Source: Spiroplasma eriocheiris (GTDB lineage Bacteria > Bacillota_I > Bacilli_A > Mycoplasmatales > Mycoplasmataceae). From it: a DNA stretch of 64,000 nt. The notes below the pieces were generated by a model. The model was not told where the DNA came from, did no database searches, and saw nothing but the letters and a program-made list of their open reading frames with translations. The DNA lies in the NCBI RefSeq assembly GCF_001029265.1, contig NZ_CP011856.1, forward strand, positions 1,116,001-1,180,000, read 5' to 3'. Shown here in pieces: positions 34,687-46,321 of this stretch. A program made the translations under genes and the position numbers. Every line of letters begins with the position of its first letter. Positions within the stretch are counted from its first letter, which is position 1.

Positions 34687-35340
34687 TTAGAAATTTGTCT
34701 TGTTTAATTGATTATATCTTTCTAAATAGTTATCACGACTGGTAATTGTAGTTTCAACCTGATTATTGAGTACCATAATTTTATCCTGGTAAACTTCTTT
34801 GTTCGTGTTTAATGTTTTGATCAATTGTAAAACAATTAATTGTAACCGTAAAACCAATTCGGTAGAATCAAGCAGCGTAATGGTATGAATTAATAACTTT
34901 TGATAGTTATAACCAACAACTGAATTATTTTCTGAACCAACTAATTTTGTTTTATTTTTAATAATTGTACGGTTTAAACGTTCATATTCTTCATCAAAAT
35001 AATTCCGGGTAATAAATTCTTCAAGTTCACTTTCAAATTCTATGGGGTCTTTTTCTTCACGGCGATGAAAAACACTTCTTTTATCCCCACTGGCATAGCC
35101 TTTCCCCACTAGGTTAGATAAATCTGTTGTTAAATCAATATTATCTTCTAATTTTGCTTTCAGAACATACATCATTCTTAAAACATAACCTGCAAATTTG
35201 CGGTTATTATCATCATTAAAATCATAATACTTTAAAATATCCAAACAAATCATAATATTATTTTGTAAACTCGGGATTTTATACGTATTATAAATATTAG
35301 TTAATTCATCAATTAAAAATGATACTTTAATAGTTTCCAT
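34687..35340 (-). CDS. Hypothetical helical protein
   Basis: A 217-residue soluble protein, predicted mostly helical, with a coiled-coil-like C-terminus (NKEVYQDKIMVLNNQVETTI). I cannot place it in a family. The ATG at 35340 is preferred because AGGTGGT lies eight bases before it; a GTG four codons earlier falls on the ribosome binding site itself. Confidence 0.65.
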   Translation of the reverse strand: METIKVSFLIDELTNIYNTYKIPSLQNNIMICLDILKYYDFNDDNNRKFAGYVLRMMYVLKAKLEDNIDLTTDLSNLVGKGYASGDKRSVFHRREEKDPIEFESELEEFITRNYFDEEYERLNRTIIKNKTKLVGSENNSVVGYNYQKLLIHTITLLDSTELVLRLQLIVLQLIKTLNTNKEVYQDKIMVLNNQVETTITSRDNYLERYNQLNKTNF

Positions 35341-35386
35341 TACTGTGACCACCTATATTAGTTTAATTTTATCATATTTTAAACAA

Positions 35387-35420
35387 AATAAAATTGCTAT
35401 TTTTCAATAGCAATTTTATT
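35387..35420 (-). terminator. Terminator of tpiA
   Basis: Perfect 15-bp hairpin AATAAAATTGCTATT / AATAGCAATTTTATT with a 4-base loop, 11 bases after the tpiA stop. Confidence 0.85.
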
Positions 35421-35430
35421 AGTTGACTTA

Positions 35431-36168
35431 TTATTTTACTAAACTTAAAAACGAACTTGGTTCTAAACTAGCACCACCAACTAAAGCACCATCAATATCA
35501 GTTTGACTTAATAATTCTTTAATATTATCTGGTTTAACACTACCCCCATATTGAATCCGAACATCATTAGCAACGACATCATCATATAAGCTAGCTATTT
35601 TATCACGAATTACACGACAAACATCTTGGGCAATTTGCGCGGTGGCAGTTTTTCCAGTTCCAATTGCTCAAATTGGCTCATAAGCAATAACAATTGTTTT
35701 AACATCTTCTTCATTAATACCTGCTAAGGCTTTTTCAATTTGACGAGTAACAACTTCATTTGTTTGTTTTTTTTCATACTGTGCTATGGTTTCCCCACAA
35801 CAAATAATTGGTACCATTCCCTTGGCTAATAGTTTTTTTGCTTTTTTATTAACAGTTTCATCAGTCTCGTTAAACATTTCACGACGTTCAGAGTGACCAA
35901 TAATAACATGCGTAATGTTTAAATCTTGTAGCATTTCCACTGAAATTTCCCCGGTAAAGGCTCCTTGACTTTCAAAATGACAGTTTTGCGCAGCAATAAT
36001 TAAATTTTTTGCGTTTTCCTTAGCAACCGCTAAACTAGTAAAGGGTACTCCCACCCCGGCTTCCACCGCAATTTCGGCAACTTCTTTATCAACTGCTTGA
36101 ATAAAATCAGCAGTTTCTCCCACTGTTTTATGCATTTTTCAATTTCCAATAATAATTGGTTTTCTCAT
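35431..36168 (-). CDS. tpiA: Triosephosphate isomerase
   Basis: A 245-residue TIM barrel of glycolysis. The start [13 protein letters not shown] includes a TGA Trp. The catalytic His is in [12 protein letters not shown] (about 92-103) and the catalytic Glu in IAYEPIWAIGTG (about 160-171), where Trp is again TGA. The phosphate-binding YGGSVKP is near 205-211. Single-gene unit with its own terminator. Confidence 0.97.
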
Positions 36169-36288
36169 TGTTTACCATCTCTTTCTATATTATTTTTAAA
36201 TAACATTTTAATTATATACTTATAATATTATTAAAGTAAATAACTAAATTTATTATTCCCTTTTTTATTAATTCTAAATGCTATAATA

Positions 36289-36297
36289 ATATTAATT
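36289..36297 (+). promoter_or_regulatory. Extended -10 promoter of the rhodanese-like gene
   Basis: TGCTATAAT is an extended -10 element. It lies about 20 bases before the GGAGG ribosome binding site, implying a very short leader. Confidence 0.55.
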
Positions 36298-36317
36298 AGA
36301 AATGGAGGACACCTTGA

Positions 36318-36673
36318 TGTTTTTTAGTTCTTTTCAGATGAAATATAATACTAAACAATTAAAAAAATTGCCCAAAATTATTACTTCCCCAAAATGACTA
36401 GTAGTTGATGTGCGGCCAAAAGAAGATTGAAAAGAAAGCCACGTTATTAACAGCATCAATGTCCCTCATCATTTATTTAAATTACTTTATCATAAAAAAA
36501 TTGATAAAAATAAAAAAATCTTGTTTATTTCACAAGGGGGGCGTAGTCACTTAGATTTATATAAATTGTTACGAAAACATAATTTTAAAGTTTATATTCT
36601 TGATGGAGGCTGAAAAAAATTACACGAAACTCCTGAGTATGATGAATATCTTACTTATTCTCCCATTGACTAA
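36318..36673 (+). pseudogene. Rhodanese-like protein, frameshifted near its start and lacking the active Cys
   Basis: The ATG at 36318 has a good GGAGG and opens a frame reading MFFSSFQMKYNTKQ, which ends at or near 36360. The rest, from the A-run at about 36361-36367 to the TAA at 36671, is open in another frame and reads as a small rhodanese domain (KWLVVDVRPKEDWKESHV ... VYILDGGWKKL, with TGA as Trp). One missing base in the A-run would join them into about 118 residues. The active-site loop reads SQGGRSH, where active rhodaneses have Cys. It could be a recent pseudogene, a slippage-controlled gene or a sequence error. The stop abuts the whiA stop on the other strand. Confidence 0.6.
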
Positions 36674-37609
36674 TTATTTTAAATTTTCATAATATATTTT
36701 TTTAATTTCGCGGGATAAATGGTTTACTCCTGATTTTGATAATTCTAAATTATATTTATCATATAAAAGATCAGATAATTCTTGCAAAGATGATTCTGGA
36801 TTAGCAAGCCGTTGATACGCTAATTTTTTGGTATTTTCGTTAAGTTCATCAAAAAGATTATGGTCAACTAAATAATTAATCATCATCACTTGTTCAATTC
36901 CTGCCTTCGTTGATTTTTGCTGATTAGAAATTTCAATATTATTTAGGCGATTAATACTATTAGTCATATCACGCGAAATTCTAGTGTCTTCAAATGCTAG
37001 CACACTATTAATTGCATCAATTAACTTTAAAAAATCAGAAACCAGAAAAGATTTCTTAATATAGCAGACATATTTATCATAACGTTTAGTAATTTTAAAT
37101 AAAAAACGGTATTTACTTAATAACTTTTTAAAATATAACGCCGATGGTTCTTCACTGAACTGAACTTCTAAATGGTAGTTACTAGTGTCCGGTGAATTAA
37201 CACTCCCACAAGCAACAAAGATTCCGGCGATATAAGCCCGTTGGCAATGTTCTTCTCATTCATCAGGAATTTCAATAATTTTTTGGTGGTGAGCTAAGTC
37301 ATAAACATGTAATGCTTCTAAAATATAACGTGCATTTTTTTTAATTTTTAAAATAAATGTTTTATGTTTTTTTAATTTATTAGATTGAACTATAATTGTT
37401 TCAATTTCCGCATCAAAAGAGTGACGAAAAAAAGTATATATTGCTCGAATAACGGGATTGCTAATTGAACTAACTTCAAAATTAAAATAATGGTCACTAA
37501 TATTTAATTTCATATTATATTTAGTGAAACCTCCCAGAAAAGCTTTCTGACAGCAAGGCGCAAATGATTTTTTAACAACTTCCTCTTTAACACTTAGAGC
37601 AAAACTCAT
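36674..37609 (-). CDS. whiA: DNA-binding protein WhiA
   Basis: A 311-residue WhiA homologue: an N-terminal degenerate LAGLIDADG-like domain (PCCQKAFLGGFTKYN; RAYIAGIFVACGSVNSP) and a C-terminal helix-turn-helix (ESSLQELSDLL ... LSKSGVNHLSREIKK). In Firmicutes it influences chromosome segregation and cell division. The start is the ATG at 37609 with AAGGGG upstream; the GTG nine bases earlier lies too close to that site. Its stop directly abuts the stop of the convergent rhodanese gene, with no space between. Confidence 0.9.
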
Positions 37610-37639
37610 TTTCACCACCCCTTTACAATAATCTTGATT

Positions 37640-40030
37640 TTAACCTTTTTGTTTAAATTCGCGCACTTCTTGTTCTGAATCATTTAACGGTTCTACTTGC
37701 GCTTGATTTTCAACTCTGCGAATAACAACATTTGCTAACTTAATAACAACATCATGGGCAATTGTTAATTGCATATGTTCAAATAATTTAGCTGCTTCTT
37801 CAACATAAGCATGTAATGGGTTAGTTTGGGCATAACTACGTAAATAAATTCCGCTTCGTAATTTTGAAGCTTGGTCAATATGTTGGGTTCAATATTCATC
37901 AAAAGCCATAATAATTGCTCCCCGTTCAATTTGGGTCATTACATCAGCAGGTACATCTTCTGTTCTTTTTAAATAAAACTCATACATTTTTTCACTAATT
38001 AACTTAGCAATTTCTTGACGGTTTAATTTTTCTAAATCTGCTTTGGTAATTGAATTTTCAACAACAACCTTCCCATTAATTCCTTTAATTAAATCATCAT
38101 AACGGATAAACCACTCACCATGTGATTCATTCCCAAACATTCTGGTTAAATCATACGCAGCAGAATATTGCATTTTTTTGATGATTGGTTTTAAATCACT
38201 AGCAGTTAAAATTTGGTCTCTTCGTGCATACATAGCTTCGCGGTGTTGGGCTAAAACATTATCATAATCTAAAATATTCTTTCGTTGATCAAAGTTCATT
38301 CCTTCTACTTTTTTTTGGGCATTTGAAATTGCTCTTGTTAACATCCGTGATTGAATGAAATCACTACCTAAACGCCCAAAAATTTTTCTTAGCCGTTCGC
38401 CGCCAAAACGTAACATCAATTCATCATCCATCGCAACATAAAATCTTGAAAAACCAGGATCTCCTTGCCGACCTGAACGTCCCCGTAACTGGTTATCAAT
38501 TCTTCGAGCTTCATTTCGTTCAACACCAAAAACAGCTAATCCGCCTAACTCTACAACACCATCGCCAAGTTTAATATCAGTTCCCCGTCCGGCCATATTG
38601 GTAGCTAAGGTAATTGCCCCTTTGGCACCAGCCTTAGCAATAATGTCTGCTTCACGCTCATGATTTTTAGCATTTAACATTTCAAATTTTAAATTAGCAT
38701 TTTTTAAATAGTGGGAAACAATTTCAGAAGATTCTACAGAAGTTGTCCCAATTAAAATTGGTTGCCCCTTTTCATGCAACGCCAAAATTTCTGCCATTAA
38801 CGCTTTCATTTTAGCATCACGGTTAGCAAACATATAATCTGGTTCATCTTTCCGAATTACTGGTTTATTAGTTGGAATCTGAACAACTCGCATATTATAG
38901 ATTTTAATAAATTCTTCTTCTTCTGTTTTCGCAGTCCCTGTCATCCCACTCAATTTATTATATAATCGGAAAAAATTTTGGTAAGTAATGGTTGCCATTG
39001 TCACAGTTTCTTGTTCAATATTAACATTTTCTTTTGCTTGAATAGCTTGGTGTAACCCATCACTATATGCTCTTCCAGGCATTAACCGTCCCGTAAATTG
39101 ATCAACTAACACAATTTCACCATTTTGAACAACATATTCTACCCCATTTTTAAAGACAAAATTAGCTTTTAACGCATTTAAAATTAAGTGATATAATTCA
39201 GTATTTTGAATATCAAATAATGAATTAATAGAAAACATTTTTTCAGCTTTTGTAATTCCCTCAGGTGTCAAATAAACTTGTTTAGTTTCTAAATCAATTT
39301 CCACATCGTCATCTTTTTTTAATGATTTAGCAAATTGATCAGCGGCCATATACTGGGGAGTACGGTTTTTTCTTCCCCCTGAAATAATCAATGGTGTTCG
39401 GGATTCATCAATTAAAATAGAGTCAGCTTCATCAATAATTGCAAAATTTAGGCCTCGTTGAACTTTATCGCCGTATTCTTTTACCATATTATCACGTAAA
39501 TAATCAAATCCTAATTCAGCATTAGTTGTATAAGTAACATCACAACTATAAGCAGCACGTTTTTCATTCTTATTACCACTACGTAAGTTTAATCCAACGG
39601 TTAAACCTAAGAAATTTAAAACTTGGCCATTAATTTCCGAGTCCCGTTTTGATAAGTACTCATTAACAGTAATAACATGGACTCCTTTACCATCTAACGC
39701 ATTTAAATAGGTTGGCATTAAAGCCGTTAAAGTTTTCCCTTCCCCGGTTTTCATCTCACCAACATCACCCTCGTGGAGAACAATTCCTCCGATTAATTGC
39801 ACTCGATACGCGTGTAAACCTAAGATTCGGCGCGCTGCTTCCCGAGCAACTGCAAAAGCTTCAATTAATAAATCATCTAATGTTTCACCTTCTGATAATC
39901 TTTTTTTAAACTCTGTTGTTTTAGCTTTTAATTGTTCATCTGGCAATGCTTGCATGGCACTATCCATTGCCATAATCCGATCAGCTTTTTTACCATGTTT
40001 TTTGACAATTCTTTTATCACTTGCCGCCAT
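37640..40030 (-). CDS. secA: Protein translocase ATPase SecA
   Basis: A 796-residue motor of the Sec pathway. Walker A MKTGEGKT is at residues 93-100 and the DEAD box at 200-203. The second helicase domain has TNMAGRGTDIKLG and QLRGRSGRQGDPG. The frame passes a TGA Trp near residue 714. It ends without the Cys-rich zinc-binding tail common in longer SecAs. It is needed here for export of the several lipoproteins of this window. AAGGAG precedes the ATG. Confidence 0.97.
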
Positions 40031-40153
40031 TGTATTTCTCCTTTTTCCTTTTTAAATAAAACATTCATATTTATTCTATCATAATTTTTCCAGACCATTA
40101 GAATTAATATACTTATCGGTGAGAAATCAAGGAAACATTATTGACAAATAAAA

Positions 40154-40175
40154 AGCAAAGAATAATTTCTTTGCT
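40154..40175 (-). terminator. Terminator of the lipoprotein gene
   Basis: AGCAAAGAAATTATTCTTTGCT hairpin with a TTTTTAT tail on the minus strand, just past the stop at 40185. Confidence 0.75.
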
Positions 40176-40184
40176 AAATAATAA

Positions 40185-40682
40185 CTATCTTGTAGCATTT
40201 AAATATAAATAATTTCAAAAGAAAGTTATTTGGTTATTATCAATTGTTTTAATTGTAAAGTGGCTAACATTAAAAGCAATATTTTTAACTGTAATTTGTT
40301 TTTTTAAACCTTTAAAAACATCTTGAATTAATGGATGTTCAGGGAAAAATAATTCTTGGGGATTTGTTGTCACATACAAATCTTTTTGGGTGGGAAACGG
40401 AATGATATCATCAATTTTATCTTCTTGCACATTAATTCCTAACCTACCTGTTATAAAATCTAACATCTTATCATTGTCATGTAAAGGAATTATTTCACTA
40501 AAGTTTAATGAAACAAAAATTTGGTTCGCTGGATCATAACGCAATTCACGAAAACCATCATTAATAGCAACAATTTCATTAGTAATCTTGCTTAGTGGTT
40601 GGGGGTTATGACAACTCACGAGCAGTCCACTTGGTCCGGTAATAATACTTGCTAACGCAAAAAATGAAAGCATTTTTTTCAT
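40185..40682 (-). CDS. Hypothetical lipoprotein
   Basis: A 165-residue secreted lipoprotein. The signal peptide is residues 1-23 with a lipobox ending LLVSC (Cys24), which would be lipid-modified by the Lgt encoded at 45.1-46.3 kb. The mature part shows no family I recognise. It is followed by a good terminator and preceded by an AAGGAGG site. The frame ends after a TGA Trp. Confidence 0.75.
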
Positions 40683-40800
40683 AAATTTCCTCCTTATCTA
40701 ATTAAAATTTTAATAATTATTCAGAAAAGAAACAATGCTCTCATTTTATTTATAAAATTTCTAAAATAAAATTTGGTAATTTTTGATAAAATTGCGACAG

Positions 40801-42705
40801 TTATTCGGTTTGATTACCAGCTTTGTATAATTGTAAAAATGGTTCTTCTTTACTAATTAATTCTTTAAAGGTTCCTTGTTGAATAATTCCAGTTCCTTTT
40901 CCTAACACAAAAATTTGATCTGCATTTTTAATAGTACTTAATCGGTGAGCAATTGAAATTGTTGTTTTACCAACCATTAATTTTTCTAACTCGGCTTGAA
41001 TTTCTTTTTCAACAATATTATCTAATGCACTGGTTGCCTCATCAAGAATTAAAACTTGCGGATTTTTTAAAATCATCCGGGCAATTACTAACCGTTGTTT
41101 TTGACCACCAGAAAGCATAAATCCCCGTTCTCCTAAAATTGTTTGATAACCATCTCTTCATCCCATTACTAAATCATGTAACTCCGCTTTTTTACATGCA
41201 GCAATAACTTCTTCTTCAGTGGCATCAAATTTTCCATATTTAACATTATAAATAACATCACCGTATAAAATTTTTGGTTCTTGTTCAACATAGCCAATAT
41301 GTGTTAAATAACTTGGTAAATTCAAAGTTTTTAAATCAGTATTATTAACTAGGACTTCTCCAGTCGTTGGGTCATAAAAACGTAATAATAATTTTGAAAT
41401 TGTTGACTTCCCACTACCGGTCTCCCCCACAAAGGCATAACTTTTACCAGCTTCAAAAACAAGATTTGTTTTGGGTAAAATGGTAACTCCTGGTTTTTCA
41501 GGATATTCAAAGGTGATATCTTTTAAAACAATATCTCCTTCAATACTTTCTATTTTAGGAGCATCTAAGTTAGGATTAATTGTTGAAGAAACTCGAATTA
41601 ACCGCATTACCCGTTTTGTTGATGCTGTTGCTCGTGCTAACCCGGGTACTAGCCCTACTAATGTTCAAATGGGAAAGGCCAAAGTATTAACACCAGTAAT
41701 AAACGAAGGTAAAATACGAATCATATGGTCAGTACTTTCTTTTCCTTTTCCTCCATATAATCCAATACTAGCAACCAAAACAATAACAGTTAAAGCTAAG
41801 GCACAAATAATAATAATTGTGGTCATCCGCGCTTGAATCCGGTTTAATTTTTTATTAACGCGGTAATATTCCTTATGAATTGTTTCAAAACGAACTCGTT
41901 CATATTCTTCGGTTCCCGTTGCTTTAATTAAGGCCACCGCCCCAATTCGGTCAGTAACATCCCCATTAACATCTGTAATGGTTGCTTTAACATTTTCTGA
42001 TTCAACTGCTTGTGAACGGAAAGTTACCGCAATAGCAGTCATAAATACTAAAGTTGATCCCAAACAAATTAATGCTAATTTTCAATCAATGTTTAACAAT
42101 GAAATTGCACTTCCAAAGAAAATAATCGGAATGCTAATTAAATTGGCTGGTGTTAACTGGGACTCATCACCAATTGTTTGGGTATCATTAATTAACTTGG
42201 TAATTGTTTCACCAATTTTTTTATCAGAATAGTAACCGATATTTAAATTGACTAAGTTATTTAAAACTGCATTTCGAATATCAATTTCAATAGTTCGTCC
42301 CAACATTCCGCCAACTCGCTCACGAACATTAGTTGAAATTAAGGCAACAATTAAATCTACTATAATAATTAGTCATACTCATCAACTAATCCCCGTGCTC
42401 TGTAAGTTTGGATCGTTACCAAAATAAAATAAAATTTCATCCATTAGTTTACCAATTAAGTAGGTAATCGCTACTATTGCCACAGCTGAAATTACCAAGG
42501 CTAATATAATTGTGAATGATCGTAGTAAATATCTTTTATAATAAATCGCTACTAATTTAAAAAAGCCAATCTCTGGTTTTTTAATTCCCTTCATCATTTC
42601 TAACGGGGTTTGGTATTTTGGTTTTACTCGTTTGGGCTCGTTGGCATCCGCAGACAATTTATGTTCTAAAGCATTAATATCAATTATTTCATTTTTTTTA
42701 TTCAT
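40801..42705 (-). CDS. ABC exporter, fused permease and ATPase (MdlB/MsbA type)
   Basis: A 634-residue half-transporter. About 60 charged N-terminal residues precede a six-helix transmembrane domain (about 60-350) and an ABC ATPase (about 385-625). Walker A GETGSGKST is at 427-435, the signature LSGGQKQR at about 531-538, Walker B VLILDEATSALD follows, and the H-loop lies in SIAHRLS. It would work as a homo- or heterodimer; no second half-transporter lies beside it. Substrate unknown (multidrug, lipid or peptide). Several TGA codons encode Trp, including a cluster near residue 108. Confidence 0.92.
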
Positions 42706-42828
42706 AAATAGCCTCCTTGTTTCCTCATGTTTTTCTCTCTTTCATTATATCAATAAAAACTAAATAACAACACGAAAAAATTTATGTTTTAATTTCTTGC
42801 TTAGGATTATTAATTACAATCAAATAAT

Positions 42829-42852
42829 AAAAAAACCACTTGCGTGGTTTTT
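42829..42852 (-). terminator. Terminator of pgk
   Basis: AAAAACCAC-GCAA-GTGGTTTTT hairpin with T-run on the minus strand, 8 bases past the stop. Confidence 0.9.
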
Positions 42853-42859
42853 TATCAGG

Positions 42860-44095
42860 TTATTTATCTTGGACTGCTTCAATTCCGGGTAAAGTTTTAC
42901 CTTCCATATATTCTAAACTAGCACCTCCGCCAGTTGAAATGTGGGTAAATTTATCTTTATATCCTAATTGAATAGCAGCAGCGGCTGAATCACCACCACC
43001 AATTAAAGTAAAGGCATCTGGTAATTGAGCAATTGCTTCACACACTGCTTTGGTTCCGTTGCTATAATGACTAAATTCAAAAACTCCCATTGGTCCATTT
43101 CATGCGACAGTTTTCGCACCAGCTAATTCTTTTTTAAACAATTCAATTGTTTTTGGTCCGATGTCTAATCCCATATAACCTTCATCAATGTCAACACCAT
43201 CGGTTACTTTGGCAGGAACATCTGCAAACTCCGGTGCTTCTAAAGCATCAACAGGTAAGATAATTTTACCGTTTGCTTTTGCCAAGAATTCTTTAGCAAT
43301 TCCAATTTTATCTTCTTCTAATAATGAGTTTCCAATTTTATGACCTTGGGCGGCAAAGAATGTATATGCCATTCCACCTCCGATAATAATTTTGTCAGCT
43401 TTAGTTAATAAGTGATCAATAACTCCAATTTTATCAGAAACTTTTGCACCCCCAATAATTGCCACAAAAGGTTTCACTGGATTATCAACCCCCTGCGCTA
43501 ACATTTTAACTTCTTTTTCCACTAAGAACCCTAAACATGATACGCCAATGTTTGAAGCAATTCCAACATTTGAAGCATGGGCACGGTGTGCAGTTCCAAA
43601 CGCATCATTAACAAAAACATCACCAAGACTAGCTCAGTATTTTCCTAGGGCCGGATCATTTTTACTTTCGCGTTTTGCCTTGGCGTTGCCATTTTCATCA
43701 ACTTTTAGTTTTCCGTTGGCATCCAAAATATCAGCAAAACGAGTATTTTGGAATAAGATAATATCTTTATCCTTCATTCCAGCGATAGCTGCCTCTAATT
43801 CTGGTCCCTCAAAAGCATTAACAAATTTAACGGGCATTCCTAATTTATCGCTAAGCGCCTTTGCCACTGGAGCAATGTCTCGTTTTTTTAGATCTGCCTC
43901 TGTTTTTACTTTTCCTAAATGTGAAAATAAAATAACTTTTGCATTATGATCAATTAAATATTTAATTGTTGGTAATGCAGCAACTATTCTATTATCATCA
44001 GTAATTACACCATCTTTCATTGGCACATTAAAATCAACTCTAACTAAAACCTTTTTTGAGCCAACTTCAACATCTTTTAATTCTTTTTTTGCCAT
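42860..44095 (-). CDS. pgk: Phosphoglycerate kinase
   Basis: A 411-residue glycolytic kinase making ATP and 3-phosphoglycerate. The substrate-binding [14 protein letters not shown] is at about 16-29, FSHLGK follows, and [13 protein letters not shown] is near 164-176. The nucleotide-binding [12 protein letters not shown] and the C-terminal GGGDSAAA and [13 protein letters not shown] are present. It has its own terminator and a GAGGAA site before the ATG. Confidence 0.97.
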
Positions 44096-44158
44096 AAAGT
44101 TTTCCTCTTCTTTCTAATGTTATATCAACATATATATTTTACAACAAAATCAATAATT

Positions 44159-45106
44159 TTATTTTAAATTATCAATATATTCAATTGCAAACTGGGCTGC
44201 TTTTGCCCCATCACTAACTGCTGTTGCAATTTGGCGAAGGGTAGTATTTGTTACATCACCCGCGGCAAATAATCCTGGTACTTTTGTTTCACAACGACTA
44301 TTGGTAATAACATAACCATTCTCATCTAGCACATTTAAATCTTTTACAAAATCAGTGATGGGAATTGATCCAATATATGGGAAGACAGCACTGACTACTA
44401 ATTCTTGTTCAGTATTATCTTTGACATTTTTGATCATAACACTTGTTACTTTGTTTGCTTTTGGATCATTAATTTTGGTAACGACACTATCTAAGATAAA
44501 TTCTATCTTCGGATTTTTCTTCGCTTTGGCTAGTAAATTATCATCCGCACGAAACTCTTGGCGACGATGAACTAAATAAACTTTATTAACAAATTTAGTT
44601 AAGTATAGAGCTTCTTCTAAAGCAGCATAGCCCCCACCAACAACGAGAATATCTTTATTTTTAAATAAAGCCCCATCACAAACAGCACAGTAAGATACAC
44701 CACGCCCATATAATTCTAACTCACCAGGAACACCAATTTTTCTTTCAACTGTTCCAGTGGCAATAATTACAACCTTACTTAATAAAATTTTGCCTGAAAA
44801 TAATTTTAATTCAAATAAATTAGAATCAATTTGTTTAGTTATATTTACAACCCGGTCCCCAAGATAAGGAATATTTAAGTTTTGGGTTTGCATAAACATT
44901 TTCATTGATAACTCCGGTCCTTGTATACTATCAAACCCAGGATAATTTTCAATTTCACTTGTTTTGGTCATTTTTCCCCCGGGGGCCCCTTTTTCAATCA
45001 TGGCAATTTTAGCCATTGCGCGGGCTCCATAAATGGCAGCTGTCATTCCTCCCGGTCCAGCACCTATAATTAGAATATCATAAATATCATTAGTATTGTT
45101 TTTCAT
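44159..45106 (-). CDS. trxB: Thioredoxin reductase
   Basis: A 315-residue FAD/NADPH enzyme that reduces thioredoxin. The FAD-binding GAGPGG is at residues 15-20, the redox-active CAVC at 140-143, and the NADPH region VVGGGYAALEEA follows. The usual GDSA of this motif is GYAA here. The C-terminal FAADGV-type motif is FAAGDVTN. The ATG at 45106 with AAGGAGG upstream is chosen over an ATG 16 codons earlier. Its first 17 bases overlap the end of lgt. Confidence 0.95.
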   Translation of the reverse strand: MKNNTNDIYDILIIGAGPGGMTAAIYGARAMAKIAMIEKGAPGGKMTKTSEIENYPGFDSIQGPELSMKMFMQTQNLNIPYLGDRVVNITKQIDSNLFELKLFSGKILLSKVVIIATGTVERKIGVPGELELYGRGVSYCAVCDGALFKNKDILVVGGGYAALEEALYLTKFVNKVYLVHRRQEFRADDNLLAKAKKNPKIEFILDSVVTKINDPKANKVTSVMIKNVKDNTEQELVVSAVFPYIGSIPITDFVKDLNVLDENGYVITNSRCETKVPGLFAAGDVTNTTLRQIATAVSDGAKAAQFAIEYIDNLK

Positions 45107-46301
45107 ACAATCATCCTCCTTGTCGTCATTTATAAACAGAAATATATTGAGCAAAAATAATTAATAAAATTCCAAATAGAATAAAAAATCCAATTACAAT
45201 AAAATCTAACACTGGCATATTAGTTAGAAAGAGATCATCACCAGTTCGCTGGGTTTCAAGAATAATCCGAATTAAATTATAACCCGCAACATATAAACCA
45301 GCCTGGACACCACACCGTAAAATAATTAACCGGTGCGGGTTTTCAACTTTTTCTAACTCCCGATGGTCAGCTTTAATAATTTGCTGCAATCGTGCTCACT
45401 TATATTTAAAATAATTAATGACAAGTTCTTTTTTTGTCATTCGACTTTTATTTTTAAAATAAATTTTTTTTAAGTTAACTTCGTTACCTAAATTTTTAAC
45501 AACCATTGGGTCAATCTTAAGATCATAATATCATTTATCCCAAACACCCTTATATGATAATGTTGTAAATGCTGGTTCTTCTTTTTTAAATTTTTGATAA
45601 TAACTATATTTAAAAATTAACGGTGCCGCCACTACAATAATTAATCATAAAATAACATTAGCAAATGATTCATATAAGAAAATTGGTTGAAAATATTGCA
45701 CGTGGGCAAAATCGGTTGGGTCTACTCCCAAGTCAAAACCTGGAATCCCAACAGCTTTCGTTGGATAAAACGGATCTGGAATTGGGTTTGGAACATACCA
45801 CTTAAACATATTATCACGAATAAAGGCTGGTAACCACATTAAACTTTCGCGCGAAGTTGGAGCGCCCATTACTTCGTGGTTAAAAAAATTCCCTCATCTT
45901 CCTAAGGATTGTGCTAATAAAATATGGGGAATAATTAAGTCAGCATAGACTCAAATTGAGATATTTGTGCGTCGTGACTCATAATAAAACCAACCTCAAC
46001 CAGCAAAGAGACCAAATAATAATCCCCCATGAATGCTCATTCCGGGCAATCAAAATTCTAATAACTCATAAAACGGCACTGGATGATCCGGATCTAATTT
46101 TCCAAAAATACTAGCTCCAAATAAGGATAAGGGGACTAAAATAAAAATTCCAATATATAACCCCTGGGTTGGGATTTTCCGTTGGTGAAATTTTCACCAT
46201 GTTATTAAAATTACAATTACAAAACCACAGAATATTAAAAATCAATATGGTCGAAATCAATTAGCATATGTATCGCGAGCAATTCATGTGCTTAAATTCA
46301 A
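45090..46301 (-). CDS. lgt: Prolipoprotein diacylglyceryl transferase
   Basis: A 403-residue membrane enzyme that adds diacylglycerol to the lipobox Cys of prelipoproteins. The signature GRWGNFFNHEVMG is visible, as is SIHGGLLFG. It is longer than the usual ~270 residues because of a soluble insertion/C-terminal extension around residues 260-350, rich in Lys. The start is a TTG at 46301 with AAGGAGGAG seven bases upstream and an in-frame TAG just before. Reading TGA as Trp, the frame runs 17 bases into trxB. The hprK-lgt-trxB order is conserved in Firmicutes. Confidence 0.93.
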
Positions 46302-46321
46302 AAGCTAACTCCTCCTTAAAT

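Noticed and set aside
41471-41836. Plus-strand frame inside the ABC exporter
   Set aside because: A shadow of the conserved minus-strand ATPase coding sequence.
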